A DNA stretch of 60,248 nt from Streptomyces sp. T39 (GCF_008042045.1 NZ_RDBP01000049.1:1-60248); one strand, 5' to 3'; numbered from the stretch's first letter, positions 8,136 to 16,927 are shown. Notes: generated by a model from the letters alone, not told the origin. Translations and numbers: made by a program.

Positions 8136-8762
8136 ATGCGTTACCCCGCCGATGACCCTGAACTGCACGCCGTCGTCCGCCGCTTCGTCACGCCCGGCAG
8201 GCGCTACCTCAAACTCGGCGGCCCGCTCGCACGCATGCCCGAGCCCGAACGCACCACGTTCCTCAGGGACCTCGGCGAGGCCGCAGCCGCCATCACGCCC
8301 CCCGAGCTCGCCCTGTTGCTCGAAGGCGGCTGGCGCGAACGCAGGACCGCAGCCTGGCTCATCGCCGTCGCACGACGAACCGAGTTCCGCGAACTCCTCG
8401 GCGAGATGCTGCTCGCCAGCGAAGTCGGCTTCGCCGGCACGGCGTACTGCGTCACCTTCGCCACGTTCGCGACCGACGCCGACGCGGACCTGCTGGCCGC
8501 CTACCTCGATCGCTACCTGCGACGCCCCGACCTCTACTACGACCAGCCGGCCGCCATGGGCGCGCTCCTCCACCTCGACGACGGACTCGGCGCCGGTCGG
8601 GCAGCGCGATTCCTGACCCCCGACGGACTCTGGCAGCAGTGGATGGACGGTCCGCCCCGCAAACGGCACCACACCACGCCGGACAACTATCGGCAGGCCG
8701 TCAGGGAGCTCTGTGCCTTGGTGGACGAGAGTGCCCGGCACCGCCCCGGCGAGAAACGATGA
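8136..8762 (+). CDS. DUF6000 family protein
   Basis: A 208-residue soluble, helical protein. The N-terminal region (TPGRRYLKLGGPLARMPEPER) and the central GGWRERRTAAWLIAVARRTEF match the DUF6000 family as I recall it from streptomycetes; its function is unknown and no catalytic motif stands out. The arrangement of short helices suggests a HEAT-like or all-helical fold. ATG at 8136 is preferred over GTG at 8103 because GGACAGGA lies 7 bases before it. The stop overlaps a possible ATG of the following kinase gene by 4 bases, so the two may be co-expressed. Family assignment is from memory and moderately sure. Confidence 0.7.
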   Translation: MRYPADDPELHAVVRRFVTPGRRYLKLGGPLARMPEPERTTFLRDLGEAAAAITPPELALLLEGGWRERRTAAWLIAVARRTEFRELLGEMLLASEVGFAGTAYCVTFATFATDADADLLAAYLDRYLRRPDLYYDQPAAMGALLHLDDGLGAGRAARFLTPDGLWQQWMDGPPRKRHHTTPDNYRQAVRELCALVDESARHRPGEKR

Positions 8763-9463
8763 CATCGCTCCCGAGGCACCGACCCGCCGCACGGCTCCGC
8801 CCGCCGCACGCCTCCGCAGCTCGCACGGCTCCACTCCTCGCACGGCTCCGGGAATCCGCCCCCCGAGGGGCGCCGGCCCTCGCTATCGTGCCGGGTGTGG
8901 TGGGAACCGACGTCACGGATGCGGTGGGAACCGAAGACACGCGCCTGATCGTGGTCCGCGGCAACAGCGCGTCGGGCAAGTCGTCCGTCGCGGCCCGCCT
9001 GCGCGAGACGTTCGGCCGCAACCTCGCGATCGTCGGCCAGGACAACCTGCGCAGGACCGTGCTGCGCGAACACGACCGGCCCGGTGCCGCGAACATCGGC
9101 CTGATCGACCTCACCGCGCGCTACGCCCTGGAGAACGGCTTCCACGTCGTCCTGGAGGGCATCCTGTACGCCGACCGCTACGGCACGATGCTTCAGGAAC
9201 TCGTGCGCGCGCACCGCGGCGTCTCCCGCTGCTACTACCTCGACGTGCCCTTCGCGGAGACGGTGCTCCGGCACGCGACGAAGCACGATGCCGCATACCT
9301 CCGGCAGGTCACCGAGGAGCACCTGCGCGACTGGTACCGGGAGAGGGACCTGCTGCCCGGCGCCCTGGAGACCGTCATCGATGCCGCCGCCACGCTGGAC
9401 GACACGGTGCAGCGGATCCTGCGCGAGAGCGGCCTGGACGGAGTGCTCCCGATCGACCGCTGA
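8759..9463 (+). CDS. P-loop AAA/uridine-kinase-like phosphotransferase
   Basis: A P-loop kinase-like protein of up to 234 residues. Walker A is VVRGNSASGKSS, and the region after it (QDNLRRTVLREHD, then GFHVVLEGILYADRYG) matches small-molecule or nucleoside kinases of the AAA_33/zeta-toxin-like group: a DNLRR element and a conserved Glu after a hydrophobic strand. The first 45 residues of the longest frame come from repeated CGCACGGCTCC sequence and look non-conserved, so translation may begin at a GTG at 8888, 8897 or 8900 instead. Substrate is unknown; in many genomes such proteins are merely called kinase. No antitoxin-like partner is adjacent. Confidence 0.75.
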   Translation: MTSLPRHRPAARLRPPHASAARTAPLLARLRESAPRGAPALAIVPGVVGTDVTDAVGTEDTRLIVVRGNSASGKSSVAARLRETFGRNLAIVGQDNLRRTVLREHDRPGAANIGLIDLTARYALENGFHVVLEGILYADRYGTMLQELVRAHRGVSRCYYLDVPFAETVLRHATKHDAAYLRQVTEEHLRDWYRERDLLPGALETVIDAAATLDDTVQRILRESGLDGVLPIDR

Positions 9464-9490
9464 CGAGGTCGACACATCGGCGTCCGGGCC

Positions 9491-9985
9491 TCAGGGAAGA
9501 AAGCCCCGTGACCGCTGCCGTGTCCCTGCACGCGCGGCCCGCGGCGGCACCTGCGGGACGTCCCCGCCGCCGGCCGTCATCCGCTCCGTCACCATCCGGC
9601 GGAAGGTGGGGCAGGTGTCGAGGTCCTCGTGGGGGCAGTCGATCGCACAGTCCAGGAGGTCGAGCGCGGCCTGTGCGGCGGCGATCCGCGCCCGGAGCGC
9701 CTGCGCCTCCGTCCGCAGCACCTCCCGGCGGTCCCGGGTGTCGTCCGCCGGGTCGACGAGCCTGCGGATGGTCTCCAGACCGAGTCCCGCCTCCTTGGCG
9801 CGCAGGATCACGGCCACCCTGGCCGCGTCCTCGTCGCCGTAGCGGCGGCGTCCTGCCGTGTCCCGCTCCGGTCCCAGCAGGCCCTTGGACTCCCAGTGCC
9901 GCAGGACGTGCGTCGCCAGCCCGAACCGTCGCGCCAGTGCGCCGATGCCCATCGGCGCGTCCGCGCCGGTGCCGCTTGACTTCAT
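9491..9985 (-). CDS. MerR-family transcriptional regulator
   Basis: A 164-residue MerR regulator. The N-terminal winged helix-turn-helix (MGIGALARRFGLATHVLRHWESKGLLGP) recognises DNA and is followed by the R-Y-G-x-E-D element and a long dimerisation helix (RTEAQALRARIAAAQAALDLLD). The C-terminal tail contains Cys residues in DCAIDCPHEDLDTCPTF, a pattern seen in several uncharacterised actinobacterial MerR proteins, perhaps metal- or thiol-binding. ATG at 9983-9985 was chosen over the longer frame, whose extra residues are antisense to the neighbouring methyltransferase. It is divergent from that gene with only 28 bases between start codons, so the two promoters must overlap and the pair is probably co-regulated. 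Confidence 0.85.
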   Translation of the reverse strand: MKSSGTGADAPMGIGALARRFGLATHVLRHWESKGLLGPERDTAGRRRYGDEDAARVAVILRAKEAGLGLETIRRLVDPADDTRDRREVLRTEAQALRARIAAAQAALDLLDCAIDCPHEDLDTCPTFRRMVTERMTAGGGDVPQVPPRAARAGTRQRSRGFLP

Positions 9986-10013
9986 GTCGGCATTAAGCCG
10001 GACGCTTGCGGGC

Positions 10014-10790
10014 ATGGACAACCACTTCGCCGGGACGACCGGTGACCTCACGCCCCCGCCGGCGCTGCTGACCGTGCTCGACACCCTGGACCGTCTGCCG
10101 GAAGCCGTGCGGCTGCGCGAACGCGGCTACGGCCTGCTGGCCGCCGCCCGCGGCGCTCGCGTCGTGGACGCGGGGTGCGGCGGCGGCCTGGCCGTAGCCG
10201 AACTGATCGCCCGCGGGGTCGCGGCGGAGGGAGCCGACCTCGACACGGACATGGTGGCGACGGCTCGTGCACGCGTCCCCGCGGGCACGTTCCACGTCGC
10301 CGACGTGCGCCGCCTGCCCTACGAGGACGGCGAGGTCGACGGGTACCGGGCGGACAAGCTCCTGCACTCCCTGCCGGAACCGGCCGCGGCGCTCGCCGAG
10401 GCCCGCCGGGTGCTCGCACCCGGCGGGCGGGCCGTGCTCGTCGGCCAGGACTGGGACACCGCCGTCGTCGACTGCGACGACGGGTGCCTGGCACGCGCCG
10501 TCGTCGCGGCCCGTGCCGATCTGCTGCCCAGCCCGCGCGCGGCGCGCGCCCACCGGGCCCTGCTGCTGGACGCGGGCTTCACGGACGTGGTGGCCGAGGT
10601 GCACACCGCCGTCCTCACCGCACCGGCGCTGGTCCCCCTCGCCACCGGCCTGGCCGGCGCCGCTCTGGCCGCCGGCGCCATCGGCGAAGCGGACGCCGAG
10701 CGCTGGACCGCCGAGCAGCACCGACGCGCCGCGGCGGACCGGTTCTTCATGGCCGTGCCGTTCTTCCTGACGGCCGGAACCCGCCGCTGA
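10014..10790 (+). CDS. Class I SAM-dependent methyltransferase
   Basis: A 258-residue enzyme with the Rossmann-type SAM site VVDAGCGGGLAVAEL (motif I), an acidic residue after strand two (GADLDTDM) and the later motifs VADVRRLPYEDGEVDGY and LAPGGRAVLVGQDWDT. This is the UbiE/Coq5-like methyltransferase_11 fold. The substrate cannot be told. ATG at 10014 is used because longer frames read into the MerR promoter and gene. Divergence from the MerR gene suggests that gene controls it. Two hairpins after the stop separate it from the convergent desaturase gene. Confidence 0.85.
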   Translation: MDNHFAGTTGDLTPPPALLTVLDTLDRLPEAVRLRERGYGLLAAARGARVVDAGCGGGLAVAELIARGVAAEGADLDTDMVATARARVPAGTFHVADVRRLPYEDGEVDGYRADKLLHSLPEPAAALAEARRVLAPGGRAVLVGQDWDTAVVDCDDGCLARAVVAARADLLPSPRAARAHRALLLDAGFTDVVAEVHTAVLTAPALVPLATGLAGAALAAGAIGEADAERWTAEQHRRAAADRFFMAVPFFLTAGTRR

Positions 10791-10803
10791 GGACGCCGAA
10801 GGC

Positions 10804-10888
10804 GCCCCCCCCGCGGGACCTGGTGTCGCGGGGGCGACGCGGATCCGTGTCCGGGGCGCTCGGCCGGCCCGCGGCCTCCGGGCCGCGG
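10804..10888. terminator. Two hairpins between convergent genes
   Basis: A first hairpin pairs CCCCCGCG near 10807-10814 with CGCGGGGG at 10827-10834. A second pairs CCGCGGCC at 10869-10876 with GGCCGCGG at 10881-10888. They lie between the methyltransferase stop (10790) and the end of the desaturase gene (10968) and probably terminate from both sides. Confidence 0.6.
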
Positions 10889-10967
10889 TGGATCACCCTC
10901 CGCGACCGATCCCACCGGGCCCGGTGGTGCCCCGGTGCGGCCCGAGGACCCGAACCCCCACCGGGAA

Positions 10968-12086
10968 TCAGGCCGCGACGAGCTCCTGCTCACGGTCCGG
11001 CGTCCGGACCTCGGCCTTCCTGTTCGGCAGCGAGAGCCGGACGACCTTGTGCCACGCGGAGAACACCTGCTTGGGCAGCGGCCCGGTGACGTACTCCAGC
11101 TCGTACTTCTCGAACAGCGCGCGCACCTTCACCGCGACCTCGGCGTACCGGTTGCTCGGCAGGTCCGGGAACAGGTGGTGCTCGATCTGGTGCGACAGGT
11201 TGCCGGTCATGAAGTGCATGGCCTTGCTGCCGCTGATGTTCGCCGAGCCCATCATCTGGCGCAGGTACCACTGGCCGCGCGTCTCGCCCTTGATCGACCT
11301 GCGCTCGAAGACCTGCACGCCCTCGGGGAAGTGCCCGCACATGATCACGGAATGGGACCAGATGTTGCGGACCAGGTTCGCGGTGAACGTGGCGGCGAGC
11401 GTGCTGAGGAACGACGGGCCCGACAGCAGCGGATGGACCACGTAGTCCTTGAGCACCTGCTTGCGGATCTTGCGGCCCACGGCCCTGGCCCGCGCGCGGA
11501 ACTCCGGGTTGTTGCGGCGGCGCCTGTGCAGGTTCTTGCCGAGCTCCAGGTCGTAGGCTGCGATGCCGTACTCGAAGAAGCAGGCGTTGAGGAAGTTCCA
11601 CAGCGGCTGGCCGAGGTGGAACGGGTGCCACTTCTGGTCCTCGTCGACGCGCATGATGCCGTAGCCGAGGTCGTTGTCCTTGCCGATCACGTTGGTGTAC
11701 GTGTGGTGCAGCTCGTTGTGCGAGTGCTTCCACTGGTCGGAGGGCGAGACGTGGTCCCACTCCCAGGTGGTGGAGTGGATCTTCGGGTCTCGCATCCAGT
11801 CCCACTGGCCGTGCAGGACGTTGTGGCCGATCTCCATGTTGTCCATGATCTTCGCCACGGACAGACCGGCGGTGCCGAGCAGCCATGCGGGCGGGAAGAA
11901 CGAGAACAGCAGCACACCCCTGCTGACCAGCTCGAGCTTGCGCTGCGCCGCGATCACCTTGCGGATGTAGGCGGCGTCCTTCTCGCCGCGGTCGGCGATC
12001 ACCTCGTCGCGGATCGCGTCCAGCTCGCGGCCGAGCTCCTCGATCTGCTCCGCGGTCAGGTGGGCGGTGGGGTCGATGGCGGTCAA
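10968..12086 (-). CDS. Membrane fatty-acid (acyl-CoA) desaturase
   Basis: A 372-residue di-iron membrane desaturase. The three histidine boxes are present: HNVLH (near residue 87), HNELHH (near 121) and HQIEHH (near 295), the last with the Gln typical of front-end/acyl-lipid type enzymes. Hydrophobic segments lie around residues 60-80 and 185-215. It inserts a cis double bond in membrane fatty acyl chains using O2 and electrons from the reductase encoded immediately upstream (12094-13149). The likely start is TTG at 12084-12086, with AGGAG 4 bases before it; this ribosome site overlaps the stop of the reductase gene. The pair resembles the mycobacterial DesA3/Rv3230c system. Confidence 0.92.
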   Translation of the reverse strand: MTAIDPTAHLTAEQIEELGRELDAIRDEVIADRGEKDAAYIRKVIAAQRKLELVSRGVLLFSFFPPAWLLGTAGLSVAKIMDNMEIGHNVLHGQWDWMRDPKIHSTTWEWDHVSPSDQWKHSHNELHHTYTNVIGKDNDLGYGIMRVDEDQKWHPFHLGQPLWNFLNACFFEYGIAAYDLELGKNLHRRRRNNPEFRARARAVGRKIRKQVLKDYVVHPLLSGPSFLSTLAATFTANLVRNIWSHSVIMCGHFPEGVQVFERRSIKGETRGQWYLRQMMGSANISGSKAMHFMTGNLSHQIEHHLFPDLPSNRYAEVAVKVRALFEKYELEYVTGPLPKQVFSAWHKVVRLSLPNRKAEVRTPDREQELVAA

Positions 12087-12093
12087 GGTGCTC

Positions 12094-13149
12094 CTACCGT
12101 TCGATGTCGCAGGGGCCCGCCGCGGCGGACACGCAGGTCTGGATGAGGACGCCCGGCTCGGCCTCGGTGATCTCACCGGTGCGCAGGTCGCGGACGGCGC
12201 CCGCCTTGAGCGGAGTGACGCAGCCGAAGCAGATGCCCATGCGGCACCCGGATGGCATGAGCACGCCGGCATCCTCGCCGACGTCCAGCAACGGCGTGGC
12301 GCCGTCGGCGTCGACGGTCCTGCCGGTGGTGCTGAACGTGACCTCGCCGCCGGCGCCGGCGACGACGACGCCGGGGCGGAAGCGTTCGGTGTGCAGGCGC
12401 CCTTGCAGGCCGTGCCGGCTCCAGTGCTCTTCGGCGGCGTCGAGCAGGCCCGCGGGCCCGCAGGCCCAGGTCTCGCGCTCGGCCCAGTCGGGCACGAGTG
12501 CGTCGAGACGGGCGATGTCGAGCATGCCGTCCGTGGCGGTGTGCACCTCGGTGAGCCGCAGCTTCCCGTCCGCGACCAGGTCGTGCAGTTCGTCGCGGAA
12601 GATCACGTCCTGCGGCCGTGGCGCGCAGTGGACCATGACGACGTCGTCGAACACGGTGTCGCGCAGCATGCCCATCACGGGCGTGATGCCGCTGCCGGCC
12701 GTCAGGTAGAGCACCTTGGCGGGCTTGGCCTGCGGCAGCACGAAATCACCGGTCGCCTGGTCGAGCTGGACCAGCGTGCCCGGTTTCGCCCTGCGGACCA
12801 GGTGGTTGCTGACCTTGCCGTCCGGGATCGCCTTCACGGTGATCGTGACGCGGCCGTCCCGGCGGTCCGCCGGTGAGGTGACCGAGTAGGCACGCCACAG
12901 GCGCACCCCGTCGACGTCGACCCCGATCCGCACGTACTGACCGGCTGTGTGGCCGCGCCAGCCCCGTCCCGGCCTGATCACGATGGTCGCGGCGTCCTGC
13001 GTCTCGGGGTGCACGGCCTCGATGCGCCCCCGCAGGTCGGCGCCCGCACGCAGCGGGCTGACCAGGTCGAGGTAGTCCGACGGCAGCAGGGGCGTCGTGA
13101 CCATCTCCAGCAGTTTCCACGCCCTGCTGCGCAGGGCTGTACTCGTCAT
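12094..13149 (-). CDS. Ferredoxin-NADP-type oxidoreductase with C-terminal 2Fe-2S domain
   Basis: A 351-residue electron-transfer flavoprotein. The FAD domain carries RAYSVTSP (the RxYS motif), the NAD(P) domain has LTAGSGITPVMGML and a Cys-Gly-Pro (ACGPAGLLD) near residue 245, and the C-terminal plant-type ferredoxin domain has CRMGICFGC plus a distal QTC, giving the CX4CX2C...C set. It supplies electrons to the desaturase encoded 7 bases downstream. ATG at 13147-13149 is chosen because upstream residues of the longer frame run into the divergent regulator's promoter. Expression is probably controlled by the PucR-type regulator divergently encoded at 13236. Confidence 0.92.
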   Translation of the reverse strand: MTSTALRSRAWKLLEMVTTPLLPSDYLDLVSPLRAGADLRGRIEAVHPETQDAATIVIRPGRGWRGHTAGQYVRIGVDVDGVRLWRAYSVTSPADRRDGRVTITVKAIPDGKVSNHLVRRAKPGTLVQLDQATGDFVLPQAKPAKVLYLTAGSGITPVMGMLRDTVFDDVVMVHCAPRPQDVIFRDELHDLVADGKLRLTEVHTATDGMLDIARLDALVPDWAERETWACGPAGLLDAAEEHWSRHGLQGRLHTERFRPGVVVAGAGGEVTFSTTGRTVDADGATPLLDVGEDAGVLMPSGCRMGICFGCVTPLKAGAVRDLRTGEITEAEPGVLIQTCVSAAAGPCDIER

Positions 13150-13164
13150 GACTCCAGCTTGCTG

Positions 13165-13196
13165 CGCCTCAAGGCGTAAAGTCCTGACCGCAGGAC
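13165..13196. promoter_or_regulatory. Paired palindromes in the desaturase/regulator divergent promoter
   Basis: Two perfect inverted repeats sit side by side: CGCCT-CA-AGGCG (13165-13176) and GTCCTG-ACCG-CAGGAC (13181-13196). They lie in the 86-base gap between the reductase start (13149) and the regulator start (13236). This is the right place for an operator that controls both directions; binding by the PucR-type protein is inferred. Confidence 0.5.
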
Positions 13197-13235
13197 GTGA
13201 ATCTGATCGCCCGAATTGTTCGCAGGGAACAAAAA

Positions 13236-14375
13236 ATGAGTCATGCAATCCAGAGGGCCAGCGAACTGGCCCTCGATGAGACGACGGTCACCGCACTTCG
13301 GGCCGAGCTGAAGACCACCGCCGACGAGGTCGTCCAGGCGATCATCGACGAGGTCCCTCCCTACGCCAACGCCCTGTCGGGCCACATGGGCGCCACCATC
13401 CGCCGAGCCGTCCGCACCGCGCTGGGGCACTACCTGGACCTCGCGAGCGGGAACGCCACGGGCGGCGACGGCGGTGACGCGGCCTACGAACTGGGCCGCG
13501 GCGAGGTCCGCGACGGCCGTTCCATGGACGCCCTGCTCAGCGCCTACCGCGTCGGCGCCCGCGTGGCCTGGCGATGCCTGGCAGCGGGTGCCGTACCCGC
13601 AGGTCTGCCCGCCGCCGAGGTCGCCAAGTTCGCCGAGCTGACCTTCGCCTACATCGACGAGCTCTCCGCCGCGAGCGCCGCGGGCCACGCCGACGAACTG
13701 GCCGCCCGGGGCAGGGCCCACGAGCGCCACCTGGAGCAACTGGCCCGCGACCTCCTCGCGGGCGCGAGCCCGGACGTACTGCTGGCCTCCGTCCAGCGCG
13801 CCGGCTGGCAGCCCCCGGTCTCGCTGACCGCGGTCCTGCTGCCGGCCGCCCAGGCCTGGCCCGCCTACCGCGTGCTCGACCCGAGCACCCTCGTCCTCGA
13901 CGATCTGCCGGACGCCACCGGTGTGCTGCTCGTCCCCGATGCGGACCGATCACATCTCCTGCGGCAGCTGACCGACCGCACCGCCGTGGTCGGCCCGGCC
14001 CGGCCATGGACGCGTGCGTCCGCCTCCTACGCGCGAGCCGTACGCGCGCGCTCCCTCTCCTGCGGGATTCGCGACACCGAGGACCACCTGCCCGCACTGG
14101 TGCTGAGCGCCGACGCGGAGGCGTTCGCGGACCTGCGTGCCCGAGCTCTCGCACCGCTGCGGACCCTGCCCGCCGCGACCGCGCGGCGACTGGAGGAGAC
14201 GCTGCGGGCGTGGCTGCTGCACCAGGGCAGGCGGGAGGAGGTGGCGGCGGAGCTGTTCGTCCATCCCCAGACGGTCCGGTACCGGATGACGCAGCTGCGG
14301 GAACTGTTTCCGGACCTCGCATCGCCGCACCGCGTCCTCGAACTGACGCTGGCGGTCGGTCTTCCGGTCGGTTGA
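13236..14375 (+). CDS. PucR-type transcriptional regulator
   Basis: A 379-residue regulator with a long helical N-terminal sensor region, a middle GGDEF-like divergent segment, and a C-terminal PucR helix-turn-helix (HTH_30) in which VAAELFVHPQTVRYRMTQLRELF is the recognition unit. ATG at 13236 has AGGGA upstream and fits better than GTG at 13197, which would place translation inside the palindromic operator region. It is divergent from the desaturase/reductase operon, so control of membrane-lipid unsaturation is the natural guess. No ligand is evident. A gap of 112 bases follows before the next gene. Confidence 0.85.
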   Translation: MSHAIQRASELALDETTVTALRAELKTTADEVVQAIIDEVPPYANALSGHMGATIRRAVRTALGHYLDLASGNATGGDGGDAAYELGRGEVRDGRSMDALLSAYRVGARVAWRCLAAGAVPAGLPAAEVAKFAELTFAYIDELSAASAAGHADELAARGRAHERHLEQLARDLLAGASPDVLLASVQRAGWQPPVSLTAVLLPAAQAWPAYRVLDPSTLVLDDLPDATGVLLVPDADRSHLLRQLTDRTAVVGPARPWTRASASYARAVRARSLSCGIRDTEDHLPALVLSADAEAFADLRARALAPLRTLPAATARRLEETLRAWLLHQGRREEVAAELFVHPQTVRYRMTQLRELFPDLASPHRVLELTLAVGLPVG

Positions 14376-14487
14376 CGGGCCGCTGGGCCCGGGAAGGCGG
14401 CTTTTCTGTCGTCATGGAGGGCGCTGTTCCGGCACGAGCCCGAGGGATGATGGGGAGGGAACAACGGACGTCAGGTCAGGAGCTGCC

Positions 14488-14826
14488 ATGGTGAAGCGGG
14501 TTCACCGACCCCGTGAGGACGCGGAGTTCGATTTCATCCTCCGGATGAGCAGAGTTCCGGTCCTCGCCTGCTTCACCGGGACATGGCCCAAGGCGGTCGA
14601 GCCCTGCCGGGAGATGGACCTCGTCGTGGGTGGCGTCGCCGACGACTACGCGGGCCGCCTGACGGTCGTCCGCGCCGACATCACGCGGTGCCCGGCCGCA
14701 ACCGAGCGATACGGGATCACCGGAGCCCCGTCCTGCGTCCTGCTGAAGGAGGGAGAGGCGGTGGCACACGGCACCGGGCCCATGACGAGCCCCGAGGTAC
14801 GGGAATTCCTGGACGGCCACCTCTGA
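14488..14826 (+). CDS. Atypical thioredoxin-family protein lacking the CXXC motif
   Basis: A 112-residue single-domain thioredoxin fold. The strand-turn before the active site reads VLACFTGTWPKAVEPCREMD; in ordinary thioredoxin this is WCGPC. Here the first Cys is absent and a single Cys follows the Trp by six residues. The cis-Pro region is GAPSCVLLKEGE, which adds a second Cys next to the cis-Pro. It therefore cannot act by the normal dithiol mechanism and may be a monothiol reductase or a binding or structural relative. Good ribosome site AGGAG 5 bases before the ATG. It stands alone between the PucR regulator and a convergent gene. Confidence 0.8.
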   Translation: MVKRVHRPREDAEFDFILRMSRVPVLACFTGTWPKAVEPCREMDLVVGGVADDYAGRLTVVRADITRCPAATERYGITGAPSCVLLKEGEAVAHGTGPMTSPEVREFLDGHL

Positions 14827-14978
14827 GCGACCGCTGCGGCACGTGACCGTGACGCCCGTCAGGTCTCGCCTGCGGGAGCTGCGCCCCCCCCGGGACGCCT
14901 TGGGGCCGAGACACCCTCACACGTCGCACAGTGCCGTCCGGCGTGCAACCCCTCGATTCACCACCGCAGCCCGGTTGC

Positions 14979-16049
14979 TCAGAACAGGGAGTCCCAGAGG
15001 GCCGTTTCCGGGTCGGGTTGTTCAGGGTGGAGCATGCAGCGTCTGCAGCGCAGGAGCCCTGGTTCACCGGCACCGGAGGCGGCGTTCATCCACGGCAGGG
15101 TCTGCATGGCCCGTGCGCGCTCGTCGTCGGCGAGGGTGTCGACAGTCCGGCGGAGGTCCTCGGGTGCGGATCGGTCGGTGAGGCAGAGCCAGCCGACCGC
15201 CGCCGCCAGGCGCGCTTCGGCGGCCTCCGCCCGGTCGTTCCACCGTTCGCGCAACCACGCGAGGGCCGGCGGGTGCGGGTGGGCCCGGGTGATCTCGGCG
15301 GTGGCCAGGAGCAGGGCCGCGCGGACCATGGCGTCACCTTCGGCGGCCGATCCGGTGGTCAGAGCGGTCCGGATGACGCGGTCGGGGTCGGCCGCGGTCG
15401 CCAGGGCGTAGGCGGCGTCGACGCGGACCGTGGGGTCGGAGTCCGCCAGGAGGGGCAGCAGCGCGGAGCTGTGCGTGGTGATCGCGGCTCGGGCGGCGGC
15501 CACCGACCAGCCGGCCGGGTAGCCGGTCACCTCGTAGCCGTAGTCGTCGTGGCTGTCGGCGGCGTCGCGCCGGGGGTCGTTGCGGTGGAGGAGGAACTCC
15601 TCGCGGGAGGCGACGCCGTGGTGCCGGGCACGGGCGGGCCCGGAGAGTACGGCGAGGGCGGCGGCGCGGTGTGGGTGGTGGGGGTCGATGGCCAACGGGA
15701 CGAGGAACGGCACGGCGAGGGCGGCGGCGGCCCGGCTGTCGTCGGCGCACAGGCCCCCCAGCACCCGCGTCGCGTCCGCGCCCGTTTCGCCGCCGTCACG
15801 CAGCGACCGAACGGCGTCTCGGGCCTCGTTCCCATGGGGGAAGTTGCCCCATGGGACGGCATCGAGGTCCGGGCCCCGACGGGATGCGGGCAGTATGCCG
15901 GCCACCACCGCCCGCACGTCGAACGGGCCGCCCGAGTACGAGGCCAGAGCCGCCCCGTCCACCACGTCCCGGCACATCGCGAACGTCGGATCGGTCCGCC
16001 AGTCCGTCACACCGTCACCCCCACCGCCGAACCTTCGTGACGTGATCAT
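14979..16049 (-). CDS. HEAT-repeat-like protein of unknown function
   Basis: About 356 residues. Helical, alanine-rich repeats run through most of the protein (for example AVPFLVPLAIDPHHPHRAAALAVLSG and LADSDPTVRVDAAYALATAADPD), the pattern of HEAT/Armadillo scaffold or lyase-adaptor proteins. The C-terminus ends in a CRRC pair that could bind metal or form a disulphide. No enzyme motif is seen. The start is uncertain: ATG at 16047-16049 gives the longest frame, but an internal GTG (before TDWRTDPTFAM) is also plausible. It faces the thioredoxin-like gene; the 150 bases between them hold no other gene. Confidence 0.65.
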   Translation of the reverse strand: MITSRRFGGGGDGVTDWRTDPTFAMCRDVVDGAALASYSGGPFDVRAVVAGILPASRRGPDLDAVPWGNFPHGNEARDAVRSLRDGGETGADATRVLGGLCADDSRAAAALAVPFLVPLAIDPHHPHRAAALAVLSGPARARHHGVASREEFLLHRNDPRRDAADSHDDYGYEVTGYPAGWSVAAARAAITTHSSALLPLLADSDPTVRVDAAYALATAADPDRVIRTALTTGSAAEGDAMVRAALLLATAEITRAHPHPPALAWLRERWNDRAEAAEARLAAAVGWLCLTDRSAPEDLRRTVDTLADDERARAMQTLPWMNAASGAGEPGLLRCRRCMLHPEQPDPETALWDSLF

Positions 16050-16408
16050 GCCGGTTCCGGCGGCCCACCGGAAGCAAGGCGGCGGTCACGGTCCCGGCAC
16101 ACGCGGCACCAACACTTCCCGGCGCCGCCGGGGAGCGTCCCAGCGGGCGAACATGCTGCCGTTTCACCTGGTCGAGCGGGTTTGGTGCCCTCGTCTTTTC
16201 GGCTCGTCCGCAGAGGGCATGCCAGTGATGCGCGGCACGATCACACCCCCATCACTTGCCGCAGTCGCCCCGCCGATGCCGCCCCGTACGGGGCGAGGCG
16301 GGCCTGCGCTGCTCCGCACGGCCGTTCCGGGGACGGCACAACGCCGCGCCCGCCCCCGTCTTTCATCGGCCGCAGCGGGCAGCGCCGCGGCGACAGAAGG
16401 AGCATCAC
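16050..16408. other. Divergent intergenic region without a gene
   Basis: 359 bases between the HEAT-like gene and the PLAT-like gene. No coding frame with convincing codon bias and no clear hairpin was found. It must contain the promoters for both flanking genes. A ribosome site GAAGGAG precedes the ATG at 16409. Confidence 0.5.
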
Positions 16409-16861
16409 ATGGCACCCATCACCCAGATCCGGGCACACGTCCAGACCGCAGACGTCGGCGGAGCCGGCAGCGACAGCTGGATCTACCTCGGCGTGGGCGG
16501 CAGGGAGTTCCTGCTGGACCTCCAGGGCCGCAGCGACACCGGGCGCGCGGCGGACGACATCTACTACTTCGGCGAGGGCACCAACGCCGACAACGCGGAG
16601 TACAACGACCCCCGAGCACCCCAACTGGACACCGACGACCTGATCCACTTCCCCGTCTACCTGCGGATGGAGACCTCGGGCAGCGAACCGCCCTGGTGCA
16701 TCGAGTGGGTCTCGGTGACCGTCAATCCCGAAGGCCGCGACGCCCGCCGCTACACCCACCCCAGCCTGCGCCCCCACAGCGAGACCGGTCGCATCTGGCT
16801 GGACGACAGGTCCGGAAAGGCCCTGTACCTGCGGCCCTCCGGCGGCCTCCACGACGACTGA
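16409..16861 (+). CDS. PLAT/LH2-like domain protein
   Basis: A 150-residue protein with a single beta-rich domain. The pattern TQIRAHVQTADVGGAGSDSWIYLG followed by GREFLLDLQGR is the signature of PLAT/LH2 beta-sandwich domains, which bind lipid or protein partners and are known mostly from lipoxygenases and lipases. The middle has an acidic, possibly calcium-binding stretch (GEGTNADNAEYNDPRAPQLDTDD). No signal peptide or enzyme domain is present, so it may be a stand-alone binding module. ATG at 16409 has GAAGGAG 6 bases before it; the longer frame upstream is not credible. A strong terminator hairpin follows. Confidence 0.75.
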   Translation: MAPITQIRAHVQTADVGGAGSDSWIYLGVGGREFLLDLQGRSDTGRAADDIYYFGEGTNADNAEYNDPRAPQLDTDDLIHFPVYLRMETSGSEPPWCIEWVSVTVNPEGRDARRYTHPSLRPHSETGRIWLDDRSGKALYLRPSGGLHDD

Positions 16862-16927
16862 ACCGGCACGACACCGCCCAGGCGCCGGCGCCCTGAGGTC
16901 CTGGACGTCGGGGTCAGGCAGTGAACA

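Noticed and set aside
8759..9463. Zeta-type toxin of a toxin-antitoxin pair
   Set aside because: The P-loop kinase has some similarity, but the upstream overlapping gene is DUF6000 and not an epsilon-type antitoxin.
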